From Opitutales bacterium (GTDB taxonomy: Bacteria > Verrucomicrobiota > Verrucomicrobiia > Opitutales > Oceanipulchritudinaceae), in NCBI GenBank assembly GCA_016932335.1, contig JAFGCZ010000008.1:62001-126000 (forward strand): DNA of 64,000 nt, given 5' to 3'. The notes below the pieces were generated by a model. It did not search any database, was not told the DNA's origin, and saw nothing but the letters and a program-made list of their open reading frames with translations. Below are positions 30,802-40,476 of this stretch, in pieces (position 1 is the stretch's first letter; every line of letters begins with the position of its first letter). The position numbers were made by a program, and so were the translations under genes.

Positions 30802-31038
30802 TTAGAGGAAGAGGGCGATCAAACCGAGACCTTCAGCCAAAGCCATAGCAATAATGGCTTGAACGAGGACCTTGGTGGAGGCGCCGGGGTTGCGACCGAC
30901 GGATTCAACGGCTTTGGCACCGATAAGGCCTACACCGATAGCAGCGGATGCCGCAACGAGGGCACCTTTAACACCGGAATCGGTGATGTTGATTACATCG
31001 TTAATGTCCACTTGTGCGAGAATATCGAGCATGTGCAT
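30802..31038 (-). CDS. atpE: F0 ATP synthase subunit c
   Basis: GLIGAKAVESVGRNPGASTKVLVQAIIAMALAEGLGLIALFL. Confidence 0.94.
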   Translation of the reverse strand: MHMLDILAQVDINDVINITDSGVKGALVAASAAIGVGLIGAKAVESVGRNPGASTKVLVQAIIAMALAEGLGLIALFL

Positions 31039-31125
31039 TTTTAGTAACTTTTTTTGAGGGTTAACGTGAATGCCCGGCACTCGGTGAGCGTTTAGGCTCT
31101 GGCACCGTCTGCATTCATGAAAGGG

Positions 31126-32013
31126 TTAATGGTGAGCCGCTTCTCCATCTCCATGGTTGCAGATGAGGCCAATATAAACGGCGCACAAAAGGGTGAAGAC
31201 GAGGGCTTGAACAAAGCCGATGAGGGTTTCCAGCCCGTAGAAGGGCAACTGTAGGCCTATGGGGAATTTCTGATTAAGCGTTGTGATGAGCGTCTCTCCG
31301 CCATAAATGTTGCCGTAAAGACGAACTGAAAGAGAAACATTGCGCAACAGGATGGAAAAAAGTTCAATAACACCAACGGCTAAGAATACGGGGATGAGCC
31401 CAAAATAGAGGAATTTAGGCATATCGGAAGCATCGGCTTTGTTGCCGAAAATATCAAAGAGGAGGGCTTTGATGCCGGCATAGCGGAGCACATAATAGAG
31501 CCAGCCAACGGTAGCTCCGATGAGGCCAAGGGCCAGAGTGGTGTTCATGTCGGAATTCATGGGGCGCATCCAATAGATAAGGTGCCCTTCTTCGTTATAG
31601 AAGCCAAAGGCGCCGACGCCGGGAATGAGACCACTCCAGTTATGAATGAGAACAAAAACAAAAAGCCCGAGCAGGAAGGGAAGCGTGGGTTTAACCATGC
31701 GCTCGCCGACAATGGGCTCAATGAGGTTGCGGATAAAATCGATAAGCGCTTCGAGAAGCATTTGAGCTTTGCCCGGAATCAATTGCGGGTTACGCACGGA
31801 AAGGCGTACCACCAAAAGCAAAAGCAATGTAATGAGCCAGCCCATACACATGGCATTGGTAACGGGCAATCCCCACAATTCAAAGAGGATATAGGCTTTT
31901 TGAGAAACCACCGGTCCGGCCTCATGATGCTCGGCTGCCTCAACAGCGTGGGCGGATAGAGCGGATCCGAAAAAGAAAAAAGATAAAAGAGTTGTTAATC
32001 GCTTGGAAATCAT
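31126..32013 (-). CDS. atpB: F0 ATP synthase subunit a
   Basis: LSVRLYGNIYGGETLI, LETLIGFVQALVFTLLCAVYIGL; N-terminal signal-like segment. Confidence 0.94.
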   Translation of the reverse strand: MISKRLTTLLSFFFFGSALSAHAVEAAEHHEAGPVVSQKAYILFELWGLPVTNAMCMGWLITLLLLLVVRLSVRNPQLIPGKAQMLLEALIDFIRNLIEPIVGERMVKPTLPFLLGLFVFVLIHNWSGLIPGVGAFGFYNEEGHLIYWMRPMNSDMNTTLALGLIGATVGWLYYVLRYAGIKALLFDIFGNKADASDMPKFLYFGLIPVFLAVGVIELFSILLRNVSLSVRLYGNIYGGETLITTLNQKFPIGLQLPFYGLETLIGFVQALVFTLLCAVYIGLICNHGDGEAAHH

Positions 32014-32375
32014 GCGAATAAGAGGTGTTGAATCACACAAGAGATGTCTTTTGTAATGATGCATGAATTTCCATGAGGTCAACCCAGGCAATCAATAAAA
32101 AGGGATGAATTCAAAAAACAAACTAAGCGAAATCACCCAAGGGTGATTCACGTAAAGCATCATGTTAAAAATGAGTCCGATTTAGCAACGGAAAAATGAG
32201 TTTAGGCAGTTAATTCATGAGTGCTAGGTTAAGCATTTAACCATTCCGAATTAACTTTCGCAAGGGAAATTTGCTCAGGTTGATCCGTTAACAAAGCTCA
32301 GGGGCCTTTGCCTCAGGCTGCATTGCTAAAGGTTGCTTGCGTTTTGGAGGGTAATAGGCAAGCTGGAGTTTTGAT

Positions 32376-32597
32376 ATGCCCAACCCGGAAGACATCACTC
32401 ACAAGATCGGTCAGATCAAGCAGAAGCAGTCGCGCATAGTTGAGCCGATGAAGCCACAGGAGCCGATGGTTCGCCCGCGCGGGGTTCGCCACCATACCCG
32501 CCCGATGGCTTTTGATGCTTTTTTTTGGGGGATCTGGATCGTAGTTGGAGCGGTCTGCCTTGCCCAACTTGTGCTACCGCTGTTCTATAGTCGTTAA
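32376..32597 (+). CDS. Small single-TM hypothetical protein
   Basis: C-terminal TM FWGIWIVVGAVCLAQLVLPLF; convergent with trmB. Confidence 0.45.
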   Translation: MPNPEDITHKIGQIKQKQSRIVEPMKPQEPMVRPRGVRHHTRPMAFDAFFWGIWIVVGAVCLAQLVLPLFYSR

Positions 32598-33184
32598 TGG
32601 CGACGGGCAATCAGGGGTTTACCGCGACCCTTGACTTCTTCAAAAAAGCTGGGTGCGTCGAAATGCCATTCTGCGGCTTCGTCAATCTCCCAGGCTGGAT
32701 GCGCCTGAATCTCTTCTTTAGCCCACTCCCAATAGCCTTCGTGGTCGGTACGGAAATAAAAGAAACTTCCGGAGGCCATGCGGCCGGCCAGGAGATTTAG
32801 AAAGGGGGCCTGCACCAGTCGATTTTTGAAATGGCGTTTTTTCGGCCAGGGGTCCGGGTAAAGGAGCATAACACGCGTCAGTGCCACCTGCTCCGGCAAC
32901 GCAGCGAGGAACTCAGTCGCTTCGGCTTTAATAAATTCGAGGTTGCCCAACTCTCTTTTCACCTGTTTGGAGGTGCTTTTTTCCACACGTTTTCCCAAAA
33001 TATCGATGCCCACACAGCGTTCCTGCGGGTGAACTAGGGCGTAGGCATTGAGGTAGTGTCCGTGCCCGCACCCAATCTCCAAAGTCAATTGCGAACAATT
33101 GCAAAAGCGTTCTTCGCAAAGCTGGCGCAAAGCGGCTTTGCGTTGAGCGACCCATGCCTCGTGCTGTTCTCGTGTAATGGCCAT
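32594..33184 (-). CDS. trmB: tRNA (guanine46-N7)-methyltransferase
   Basis: LEIGCGHGHYLNAYA, GIDILGKRVEK, LLYPDPWPKKRHFKNRLVQ. Confidence 0.92.
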   Translation of the reverse strand: MAITREQHEAWVAQRKAALRQLCEERFCNCSQLTLEIGCGHGHYLNAYALVHPQERCVGIDILGKRVEKSTSKQVKRELGNLEFIKAEATEFLAALPEQVALTRVMLLYPDPWPKKRHFKNRLVQAPFLNLLAGRMASGSFFYFRTDHEGYWEWAKEEIQAHPAWEIDEAAEWHFDAPSFFEEVKGRGKPLIARRH

Positions 33185-33232
33185 ACAAGGCTACATGGCG
33201 AAAGGGCGGCAGGGGTCAAGTGCAGAGACATA

Positions 33233-33652
33233 TCAACTGACAAACTTAGATGCCAGAGCGTCATAGTGAGTCAACAGATCACGCAAACTATCGGTATCGA
33301 AAGGTTTGCTGTAACAGGCGACCATACCGGCACGTATACACTCCTGCTGTAGACTTAGGCTGTAATCTGCAGTAAGTCCCACAATAATAGATGGAGCGGC
33401 CACATAAGCCGGCAGAGCAGAGATCTTTTCGGCAGCTTCCACCCCATTCATCTCCGGCATAAAGATATCCATAAGAATAAGGTCATAGTAGCGAGCGCGG
33501 GCACATTCAAGGGCCAAGACTCCATTTGCGGCAAACTCAGGGATAACGCTGAAAAAATCCTCAATCAAAATACCAAGGATATCCCGATTGATGGCATTAT
33601 CATCCACCACCAATACGCGCAAAGCAGAGGAACTGGAGTTAACCCGTTTCAT
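33233..33652 (-). CDS. Single-domain response regulator
   Basis: VLVVDDNAINRDIL...DLILMDIFMPEMNGVEA...CYSKPFDTD. Confidence 0.9.
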   Translation of the reverse strand: MKRVNSSSSALRVLVVDDNAINRDILGILIEDFFSVIPEFAANGVLALECARARYYDLILMDIFMPEMNGVEAAEKISALPAYVAAPSIIVGLTADYSLSLQQECIRAGMVACYSKPFDTDSLRDLLTHYDALASKFVS

Positions 33653-35130
33653 GAAACAGAAGCACCCTTACATTCTTTGTATTCATTTTTAAACATAGGC
33701 AGGGATAATATAACCATAAATCCAGGTTTATCACTGCGATTGCCTATTTCTATACTACCACCGGAAAGCGCGACCAGGCGATGCACCTGAGCCAAGCCCA
33801 CCCCCACCCCGGGAACTTCTCCAGTATAATAAGGGTCTTCCTGAAAAAAGGGATTCATCAGTTTTCCCAAAGCACTTTGAGCAACGTGTTTTCCATCGTC
33901 CTGGAGGATAATGCGAAGAAAACCATCGGTGATCTCTAAGAAAACATCCATGAAAGGCTTTCCATGAGGATGAAACTTCTGCGCATTTTCCAGTAGTTCA
34001 TAGAGGATCGCTTCCAGAGAATAGTGAGGTATCTTAAGGCAATCTTCGCCCAAAGCCTTGGAATGGCATTCCAAAGCAATTCCCAAATCACTTCCCAGTT
34101 GGTTGATACAAACAAGCACCTCGCTAACGGAAACAACATCCTTTTCTGGGCGATTTTCCAATACATCTACATATAAGAGGATACGCTCAACGATTGAATT
34201 AAGACGCAGAGCGCTATTGTGGGCTATATTCAGAATATTCCCTATCTGCCCCATGGTGGTTTCTGCCGGCTCAGCTTTAAGCAACCCGAGGGGCGCAACA
34301 ATGCCATTCAGCGGCGTGCGCAATTTATGATTCAAAATGGATCGCAGAGACCAAACCATGCTCTGCTGGCGGTATTGCTCGGTCACATCTTTAAGGGTGA
34401 GCACGTAGCGCTGATAGTTCCCCCAGAAGACTTTTTTTCCAGAGACTAGAATCCACCGATTTTCTCCTTCGCGAGTGACAAATGTCCACGCCTTGCAAAC
34501 CAGATCATCGAGATCTCGCAGTTCGGCCAGATCGCCCTCGATCAGTTGCAGTTTTTGCAAAATGAGGTCGAAAGAGGCAATCTCAGCAGTGTGCTCATCC
34601 CCCTTCCGCAATCCCAGATAATTATAGGCCTGAGTATTTCCGGAGAGAATACTGCCGGAGGCATTAGTCACCAAGACCCCATGCGGGAGCAAATCGCTGG
34701 TTTCCTGAAGGAACGATTTCAGGGACGCAATTTGGCGACTGCTATCCGCTTTAAGAACGGAATCCACTTTGAATTCCAGATCCTCCAGCAAAAACGGTTT
34801 AGTAAGAAAATAATCGACGCCATATTCATTAGCGAGCATGCGCACCGGAAGGTCCTGCCGGGCGGTAATCATCATAACCGGAATATGTGTGTATTGTTCG
34901 TTTCTCTTAATCAGTGAACAATAGACATCAAAGGAATCATTGGGCGTCTCGAAATTAATGATCACCAGAGACGGAAGCCGCTCTTCCAGGAGCAACAGTC
35001 TAAGAGAATCCGCATGTTCAATAAACAGCAAATCGACACGGGAACGCTCAAACAAGTCCTCATAAAGGGCCTTGCTGAGAGCATCCGAGTCGGTAATAAC
35101 AACCAGTGGCTTTTGCTGCTGCTCAATCAT
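33649..35130 (-). CDS. Sensor histidine kinase with N-terminal pseudo-receiver and PAS
   Basis: LVVITDSDALSKAL...LVIINFETP (Asn at the usual Asp)...FLTKPF; LNHKLRTPLNGI; VGVGLAQVHRLVALSGGSIEI. Confidence 0.85.
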   Translation of the reverse strand: MIEQQQKPLVVITDSDALSKALYEDLFERSRVDLLFIEHADSLRLLLLEERLPSLVIINFETPNDSFDVYCSLIKRNEQYTHIPVMMITARQDLPVRMLANEYGVDYFLTKPFLLEDLEFKVDSVLKADSSRQIASLKSFLQETSDLLPHGVLVTNASGSILSGNTQAYNYLGLRKGDEHTAEIASFDLILQKLQLIEGDLAELRDLDDLVCKAWTFVTREGENRWILVSGKKVFWGNYQRYVLTLKDVTEQYRQQSMVWSLRSILNHKLRTPLNGIVAPLGLLKAEPAETTMGQIGNILNIAHNSALRLNSIVERILLYVDVLENRPEKDVVSVSEVLVCINQLGSDLGIALECHSKALGEDCLKIPHYSLEAILYELLENAQKFHPHGKPFMDVFLEITDGFLRIILQDDGKHVAQSALGKLMNPFFQEDPYYTGEVPGVGVGLAQVHRLVALSGGSIEIGNRSDKPGFMVILSLPMFKNEYKECKGASVS

Positions 35131-35164
35131 AAGAACGCATTGGAATACCTTGAAGAAGGTATAC

Positions 35165-35557
35165 TCATGCTTTGGCACCACAGAGGTGTCTGGCTTCAGA
35201 AACAAAGCGTTCAAAAGCCCCGGGAAGGGCATTGATCAATGCCATATCGGGAAGCTCCTGATTGAGGCCGGCCAAATTGATGGCAGAGGCCAGCTCCGTG
35301 AGCTCAGAGGCACCCAAAACGCTGGCACTGCCCTTGAGTTTATGGGCAGCAGAGCGAAAGGCGTCGAAGGAAGCACTGTTCACATGAGTAATAATTTCAT
35401 CAATGAGAATAGGTGTTTCTGCCTCAAAAAGAGGAATCAGACGCTCATAAACAGTCAACCCGTTGCGTTTACGCGCAAGCAGCTGATCTGCGATACTTCT
35501 GTCGATTACTTTATGAGTTAACATGATTTTAAGAAGAACGAGGTGAATAATGAACAC
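35165..35557 (-). CDS. Hpt (histidine phosphotransfer) domain protein
   Basis: FDAFRSAAHKLKGSASVLGASELTELA. Confidence 0.9.
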   Translation of the reverse strand: MFIIHLVLLKIMLTHKVIDRSIADQLLARKRNGLTVYERLIPLFEAETPILIDEIITHVNSASFDAFRSAAHKLKGSASVLGASELTELASAINLAGLNQELPDMALINALPGAFERFVSEARHLCGAKA

Positions 35558-35558
35558 G

Positions 35559-36677
35559 TCAGGATTGGTCTTTGGCCAATTCCAGAAGGAAGAAAAAGGT
35601 GCTGCCTTCGTTCAGGCGGCTTTGAACTCTGAGCCGTGAGAAGAGAGCATGGCAGATACTCTCGGCCAACGCGAGGCCAAGACCATATCCGGAACGAGGA
35701 TCTGAGGGATTACAACAGTAATAAGGGCGGAAGATAGTTTCGAGTTCATCTTCTGGAATACCACAACCGGTATCGGACACAGAAAAGGAGATGTAGTATG
35801 CGCGGGGGGTCTCCTGGAGGAGCTCGGCGCGGAGCTTAACCACACCTTCGTCGGTAAAGCGGATGGCATTATGGAGTAAGAGCCCGATCAATTCTTTCAA
35901 AAGGCTGGAGTCGGAGCGAACAGAAACGGGGATGCGGGGGTCGGCCTCAAAAACCACATTGAGGCATTTTTCGTCGGCCAAGGGCTTAAGTCTTTCAACC
36001 ACACGGGTAATAACGTCGTACACATCGAAGGCGGTGAACTCCACCGTACGGTGCTCGCGCAGTTTATTCAAGCGGAGCATAAGCTCCATTTGATCGTGCA
36101 TTTCTCGAGCATTGCTCCGTACGGTGGACACCCACGCGTTCTGTTCCTCGGAAAGGGGGGAAGCTTCCAGCAGGCGAGAACCTGCCGAGATAGCCGAAAG
36201 GGTATCGCGAAAGTGCTGTATCAGACGGATCAGTGTAGAGCCTTCGCGCTGCTCGCGCTCCATTGTTTTTGTGAGGGATCGCTTCAATTCTTCCAAAGCC
36301 CAGTTAAAGCCGGAAACATCGTGAAAGACCATGAGGATGCCTTCTACCTGGCCGTCTTCACCGATCTTGAGGGAGCGAATCACCTCCAGCAGGCAATGTT
36401 TACCATCGGGTAACGCATACCAGAACTCACCGCAATGACTCTTGCCGACATTAAGGACAAAGCGGTTGGCCATTTCATCTTCGTTATGATAATCGTCGTC
36501 AAGGAACTGCCTCATGGAATCCAGGGGAAGGGAGGAGGCATCGATACCAAACAAAGCACACCAGGCGGCATTGGCTCTGAAGATGCGTCCATCTTCGGAG
36601 GCCAATGATACGGGAATCGGCAGGCTTTCGTAAGCGGATTCCCATTGCGCCGGGCGTTGCTGTTGTTTCTTGGACAT
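35559..36677 (-). CDS. PAS-domain sensor histidine kinase
   Basis: ELIGLLLHNAIRFTDEG, FSVSDTGCGIPEDELETIFRPYY, GYGLGLALAESIC. Confidence 0.87.
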   Translation of the reverse strand: MSKKQQQRPAQWESAYESLPIPVSLASEDGRIFRANAAWCALFGIDASSLPLDSMRQFLDDDYHNEDEMANRFVLNVGKSHCGEFWYALPDGKHCLLEVIRSLKIGEDGQVEGILMVFHDVSGFNWALEELKRSLTKTMEREQREGSTLIRLIQHFRDTLSAISAGSRLLEASPLSEEQNAWVSTVRSNAREMHDQMELMLRLNKLREHRTVEFTAFDVYDVITRVVERLKPLADEKCLNVVFEADPRIPVSVRSDSSLLKELIGLLLHNAIRFTDEGVVKLRAELLQETPRAYYISFSVSDTGCGIPEDELETIFRPYYCCNPSDPRSGYGLGLALAESICHALFSRLRVQSRLNEGSTFFFLLELAKDQS

Positions 36678-36763
36678 CAGGATTACGTTCTTGTTATATT
36701 AAGGGGAGATAACTTAAGACGGTATAGTATGGTGTATGGAATGAGAGTGAGGGCAGGGGGAGA

Positions 36764-37141
36764 TCAGACACACCACTCTTCGAGAAAAGCTTCGGAGGAA
36801 TTGATGAAAGCTTCGACTTCGCCGGAGAGCATTTCGATAACGTTGAGTGCGGGAATATGCTCGCGGTGGAAAAGGTCTTCCTCAATGGCGTTGACGAGGT
36901 GAATCAGGCGGGGCGCGGCAGCCAGGCGGCAGAGGCGGTGGAACTGCTGCACATAGTTGCGGAGGCCTTCGAGATCCTGGTAGCGAACGGCGGTTTCCAT
37001 CCAGAGGAGGAAATCGGGGGCGTGGTGGCGGAATTCAACAAGCATACGGGCGAGGAGGTTTTCACCATCGTTGCTGCAAATCATAACTTGTTCCATGAAG
37101 GAAGTGGAATCAATAACGGGAATGGAATCAATTTTAGGCAT
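36764..37141 (-). CDS. Divergent Hpt-like helical protein
   Basis: LEGLRNYVQQFHRLCRLAAAPRLIHLVNAIEEDL: Hpt-like layout with degenerate HxLK motif; same operon. Confidence 0.5.
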   Translation of the reverse strand: MPKIDSIPVIDSTSFMEQVMICSNDGENLLARMLVEFRHHAPDFLLWMETAVRYQDLEGLRNYVQQFHRLCRLAAAPRLIHLVNAIEEDLFHREHIPALNVIEMLSGEVEAFINSSEAFLEEWCV

Positions 37142-37187
37142 CGGTCGGAAAGGTTTGTGGTTTAAGGAATGAAAGGAAAAGGGTTAT

Positions 37188-37448
37188 TCAGCGAAGGGTT
37201 CCGGAGTGATTCAGGGGGATGGGACAAAGGACAAGCCCTTGCCCCATCCTGCTCTGAATAACGTGCTCAACCAACCCAAACTTAACTATGAAATTCTCGG
37301 TGATCTCAGTCAGGTGCGAGAGTGCTGCTCTCACTCCCGCACCCTTGTGCTGAGAATATTTGTGACCCAAAACAACTTGCTCATACTCTTGCAAAACAAC
37401 CAAACTGCTCGTATCAAACTTGAACTGACTCTGTATCATTGTTGTCAT
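37188..37448 (-). CDS. Hypothetical 86-aa protein, first gene of phosphorelay operon
   Basis: ORF directly downstream of a sigma-54-like promoter and co-oriented with the operon. Confidence 0.45.
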   Translation of the reverse strand: MTTMIQSQFKFDTSSLVVLQEYEQVVLGHKYSQHKGAGVRAALSHLTEITENFIVKFGLVEHVIQSRMGQGLVLCPIPLNHSGTLR

Positions 37449-37476
37449 GGGTCTTACCTTGTTGCGCCATATAGGA

Positions 37477-37492
37477 TGCTCAAAGCGTGCCA
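37477..37492 (-). promoter_or_regulatory. Putative sigma-54 -24/-12 promoter
   Basis: Minus strand TGGCACGCTTTGAGCA: TGGCACG half is consensus, GG-N10-GC spacing; 29 bp before the ATG at 37448. Confidence 0.65.
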
Positions 37493-37668
37493 GTTTTAAG
37501 CAATTTTCTTAAGTCTTTGATTATTAAATACTTAAATTTTATTAAGTTTTTCAGAGGATTTTTATCACAAATCCACCCCTGAATGTGGATACAAACTCCT
37601 CGACGGATCGGATACTTTTTACTCACTTAGAAACTTGATTACCCGCAAGCTTCGGATATAAGTATTCT

Positions 37669-39144
37669 ATGGCTCAATCTATCCTGCTCATTGAAGACCA
37701 ACGCATTATCGGCACCCTTTATTCTGAAGAATTGGAGGATGCCGGGTATGAGGTACACTGGTTGCAGGATGGAAAAGAAGCGGTGGATCTGCTGCATTCG
37801 GGCAAAACCCCGATCGATATGGTGATCACCGACTACCATGTTCCGGGAACCAATGGGATGCAGATTCTGCACGCGGCTCAGGAGTTGAGAGAGGATCTAC
37901 CAGTGCTTTTCATTACCGCTCACGGATCGGTGGAAACAGCGATTGAAGCGATGAAGGCGGGCGCCTTCGACTATCTGGAAAAACCCATAGACTTGGATAA
38001 ACTGGTGGCGTTGGCGCGCCAGGCTATGGCACAGATTCCCACCCGCCCTGCGGAACCGATAAAAAAAGCAGAGACAGACCTGCCGCCGCAGATTCTGATC
38101 GGGCGCAGCGAACTGATGTTGGGAGTCTATAAGAGTATTGGCCGTGTAGCGGCGCTGCCGGCCACAGTGTTCATTCACGGAGAAACAGGAACCGGTAAAG
38201 AACTGATTGCCCAGACCATCCATCGTTTCAGCAAGCGTGCGGAAAAGCCTTTTGTGGCCATTAACTGCGCAGCCATTCCGGAAACGCTACTGGAGAGCGA
38301 ATTATTTGGGCATGAGCGAGGCGCTTTTACGGGAGCAGAGAAATTGCATATCGGGCGATTTGAGCAGGCCGACGGAGGTACCATTTTTTTGGATGAAATT
38401 GGAGATATGCCTCATGCTCTGCAGGTAAAGCTGCTACGCGTGCTACAGGAACGGAAAATCCAGAGATTGGGTGGCTCCAAAGAAATTCCGGTGGATGTGC
38501 GTATTATCGCGGCAACACACCGCGACCTGGAACAGCTGATTCAATCGGGGGATTTTCGCGAGGACCTGTTCCACCGTCTCTGCGTAGCAGAAATTGAGTT
38601 GCCTCCCCTGCGAGAGAGGAGGGACGACATTCCGCTGCTGGTGAACCATCTTTTAAACGAGGCCGCCAAGGAATATGGGTTTAAGATGGCATCCATTGAT
38701 GAGGAAGCCATGAGTCTGTTACAGCAGCAACCCTGGCCAGGCAATGTACGCCAGTTGCAAAACGCTGTGCGTAAGGCGTTGCTGATTTCCCGCAACATGA
38801 CGATTTCTGTACACAACCTGCACGAGCTAAACATCCATACCCAGACGGTGCCGGCCACGACGGAAGCAATTGCCCAACTACACGAGAGCGAACAAACACT
38901 CGCAAGTGAAGAATCCCGCCTTCCCCTCACACAAACGGCTTTTTCCTTAAAAGACTGGGTTAAGGAGGCCTTGAAAAAGGAAACACCCGGAGGGCTTCGC
39001 GAGGCATTAATCGACCGGCTGGATAAAGAACTGATCCAACAGACATTGCAGCAATGTCGCTACAATCGCACTCAGGCAGCGGAGCTGCTGGGAATCACCC
39101 GTAAAACGCTGCGGGCTCGCATGACGGCATTGGACATTGATTGA
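37669..39144 (+). CDS. Sigma-54-dependent response regulator (NtrC family)
   Basis: Receiver (DMVITDYHVPGTNG), GETGTGKELIAQTIH, GAFTGAEK, Fis-type C-terminus YNRTQAAELLGITRKTLRARM. Confidence 0.95.
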   Translation: MAQSILLIEDQRIIGTLYSEELEDAGYEVHWLQDGKEAVDLLHSGKTPIDMVITDYHVPGTNGMQILHAAQELREDLPVLFITAHGSVETAIEAMKAGAFDYLEKPIDLDKLVALARQAMAQIPTRPAEPIKKAETDLPPQILIGRSELMLGVYKSIGRVAALPATVFIHGETGTGKELIAQTIHRFSKRAEKPFVAINCAAIPETLLESELFGHERGAFTGAEKLHIGRFEQADGGTIFLDEIGDMPHALQVKLLRVLQERKIQRLGGSKEIPVDVRIIAATHRDLEQLIQSGDFREDLFHRLCVAEIELPPLRERRDDIPLLVNHLLNEAAKEYGFKMASIDEEAMSLLQQQPWPGNVRQLQNAVRKALLISRNMTISVHNLHELNIHTQTVPATTEAIAQLHESEQTLASEESRLPLTQTAFSLKDWVKEALKKETPGGLREALIDRLDKELIQQTLQQCRYNRTQAAELLGITRKTLRARMTALDID

Positions 39145-39150
39145 TTACAT

Positions 39151-39177
39151 AAAAAATGGGCAACCGAAGTTGCCCAT
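39151..39177 (-). terminator. Intrinsic terminator
   Basis: Minus strand ATGGGCAAC-TTCG-GTTGCCCATTTTTT. Confidence 0.85.
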
Positions 39178-39198
39178 GAAAAGATAAAGCAGCAAAGC

Positions 39199-40200
39199 TT
39201 ACTCCTGTTTCAGCTGAGCGAAGACCATGCGGCCTCCACCGGAAGGAAGCACACTCTGCACCGTGACTTGAACGCGCTTGCCAATAAAACGGCGGGCATC
39301 GTTGACCACTACCATAGAACCGTCGGGCATAAAGCCGAGGGCCTGCCCTTGCTCCTTCCCGGGCTTAACCAAATCGACTTCCATTTCCTCGCCGGAAATA
39401 AGGTCGGGACTGAGGGCTTTGGCCAGGGAGTTAAGGTTGAGCCATTCCACGCTATGGAATTCGGCAATTTTAGCCAAGTTGAAATCGGTCGTCAGCACCT
39501 TAGCCTTGAGGCGGCGGGCGATGTCGACGATGGAGGCATCGTTATCCTGACCATCTTCCTTGGGTGTGTCGTGAATGCGCAAGTCTACATGAGGCATACG
39601 GCGCAATTCATTGAGAACATCCAAGCCTTTGCGGCCGCGGGCCTTGCGGGCGGGATCGCTGGAATCGGCAACATGTTGCAATTCCTGAAGGACCCAACGG
39701 GGAACGACCAAAGCATAGTTGAGGAATTTTGCGCGGCAGATTGAGGCAATACGGCCGTCAATCAGGGCACTGGTATCAACGACAGCCACAGGTGTATCCA
39801 CCTCGTGCGGGACAAAGCGCATGTAGGGGATGACAAGGTTGAATTCATCCTTACCACGCAGAGCAATAACCGCTCCGAGGTAAGAAAGAATGATAAAGAG
39901 AGCCAAGCGAGCCAGGAAGAGTGTTCCTTCGTCTCCATACTCAAAAAGCGGAGAATTGGCGATGAAGAAGGAGCAGAGCCATCCAAGGAAAAGCCCGAAT
40001 GTAGCGGCCGAAAGGCCTCTGATCGAAAATCCTTTAAGAAAGACATCTACAAGGATAACGAATGCACCGAGCAAAGCGCCTACATAGAGGGCCCGCGCCT
40101 GAGTTGTTCCCCATTCAGGAACCACATAGCAGGTAAGAAGACTTCCCAATACACAAACCAGGAAGAAAGCTATGCGCAAGAAGTTAATCGTGCGTGACAT
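39199..40200 (-). CDS. PIN/TRAM-domain protein (YacL-like)
   Basis: Four TM segments, VVDTSALIDGRIASICRAKFL (PIN), C-terminal TRAM-like GKRVQVTVQSVLPSGGGRMVFAQLK. Confidence 0.85.
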   Translation of the reverse strand: MSRTINFLRIAFFLVCVLGSLLTCYVVPEWGTTQARALYVGALLGAFVILVDVFLKGFSIRGLSAATFGLFLGWLCSFFIANSPLFEYGDEGTLFLARLALFIILSYLGAVIALRGKDEFNLVIPYMRFVPHEVDTPVAVVDTSALIDGRIASICRAKFLNYALVVPRWVLQELQHVADSSDPARKARGRKGLDVLNELRRMPHVDLRIHDTPKEDGQDNDASIVDIARRLKAKVLTTDFNLAKIAEFHSVEWLNLNSLAKALSPDLISGEEMEVDLVKPGKEQGQALGFMPDGSMVVVNDARRFIGKRVQVTVQSVLPSGGGRMVFAQLKQE

Positions 40201-40476
40201 AATAGTATAATATTCCCGTTAAATAAAAATGATTAATAATCCAAACTGTGACGATAGCAACCCGAGCACGCACAGTCAATTACCCTTCATCACTTTTTCC
40301 CGAAAGTGAGTCTTAAAGAAAGACAGAAAAACCCCTAAAACATAACTAAAGAACTTTCTTTAGTCATTGATATTTGCTTGCATGCGTTGAGTCACAAAAC
40401 GATTTCTTCCTAACAGGCAAATGTAAAAATGCAATGAGAAAGATTACTCTGCACTCAAGAAATAAACTCGACATAA

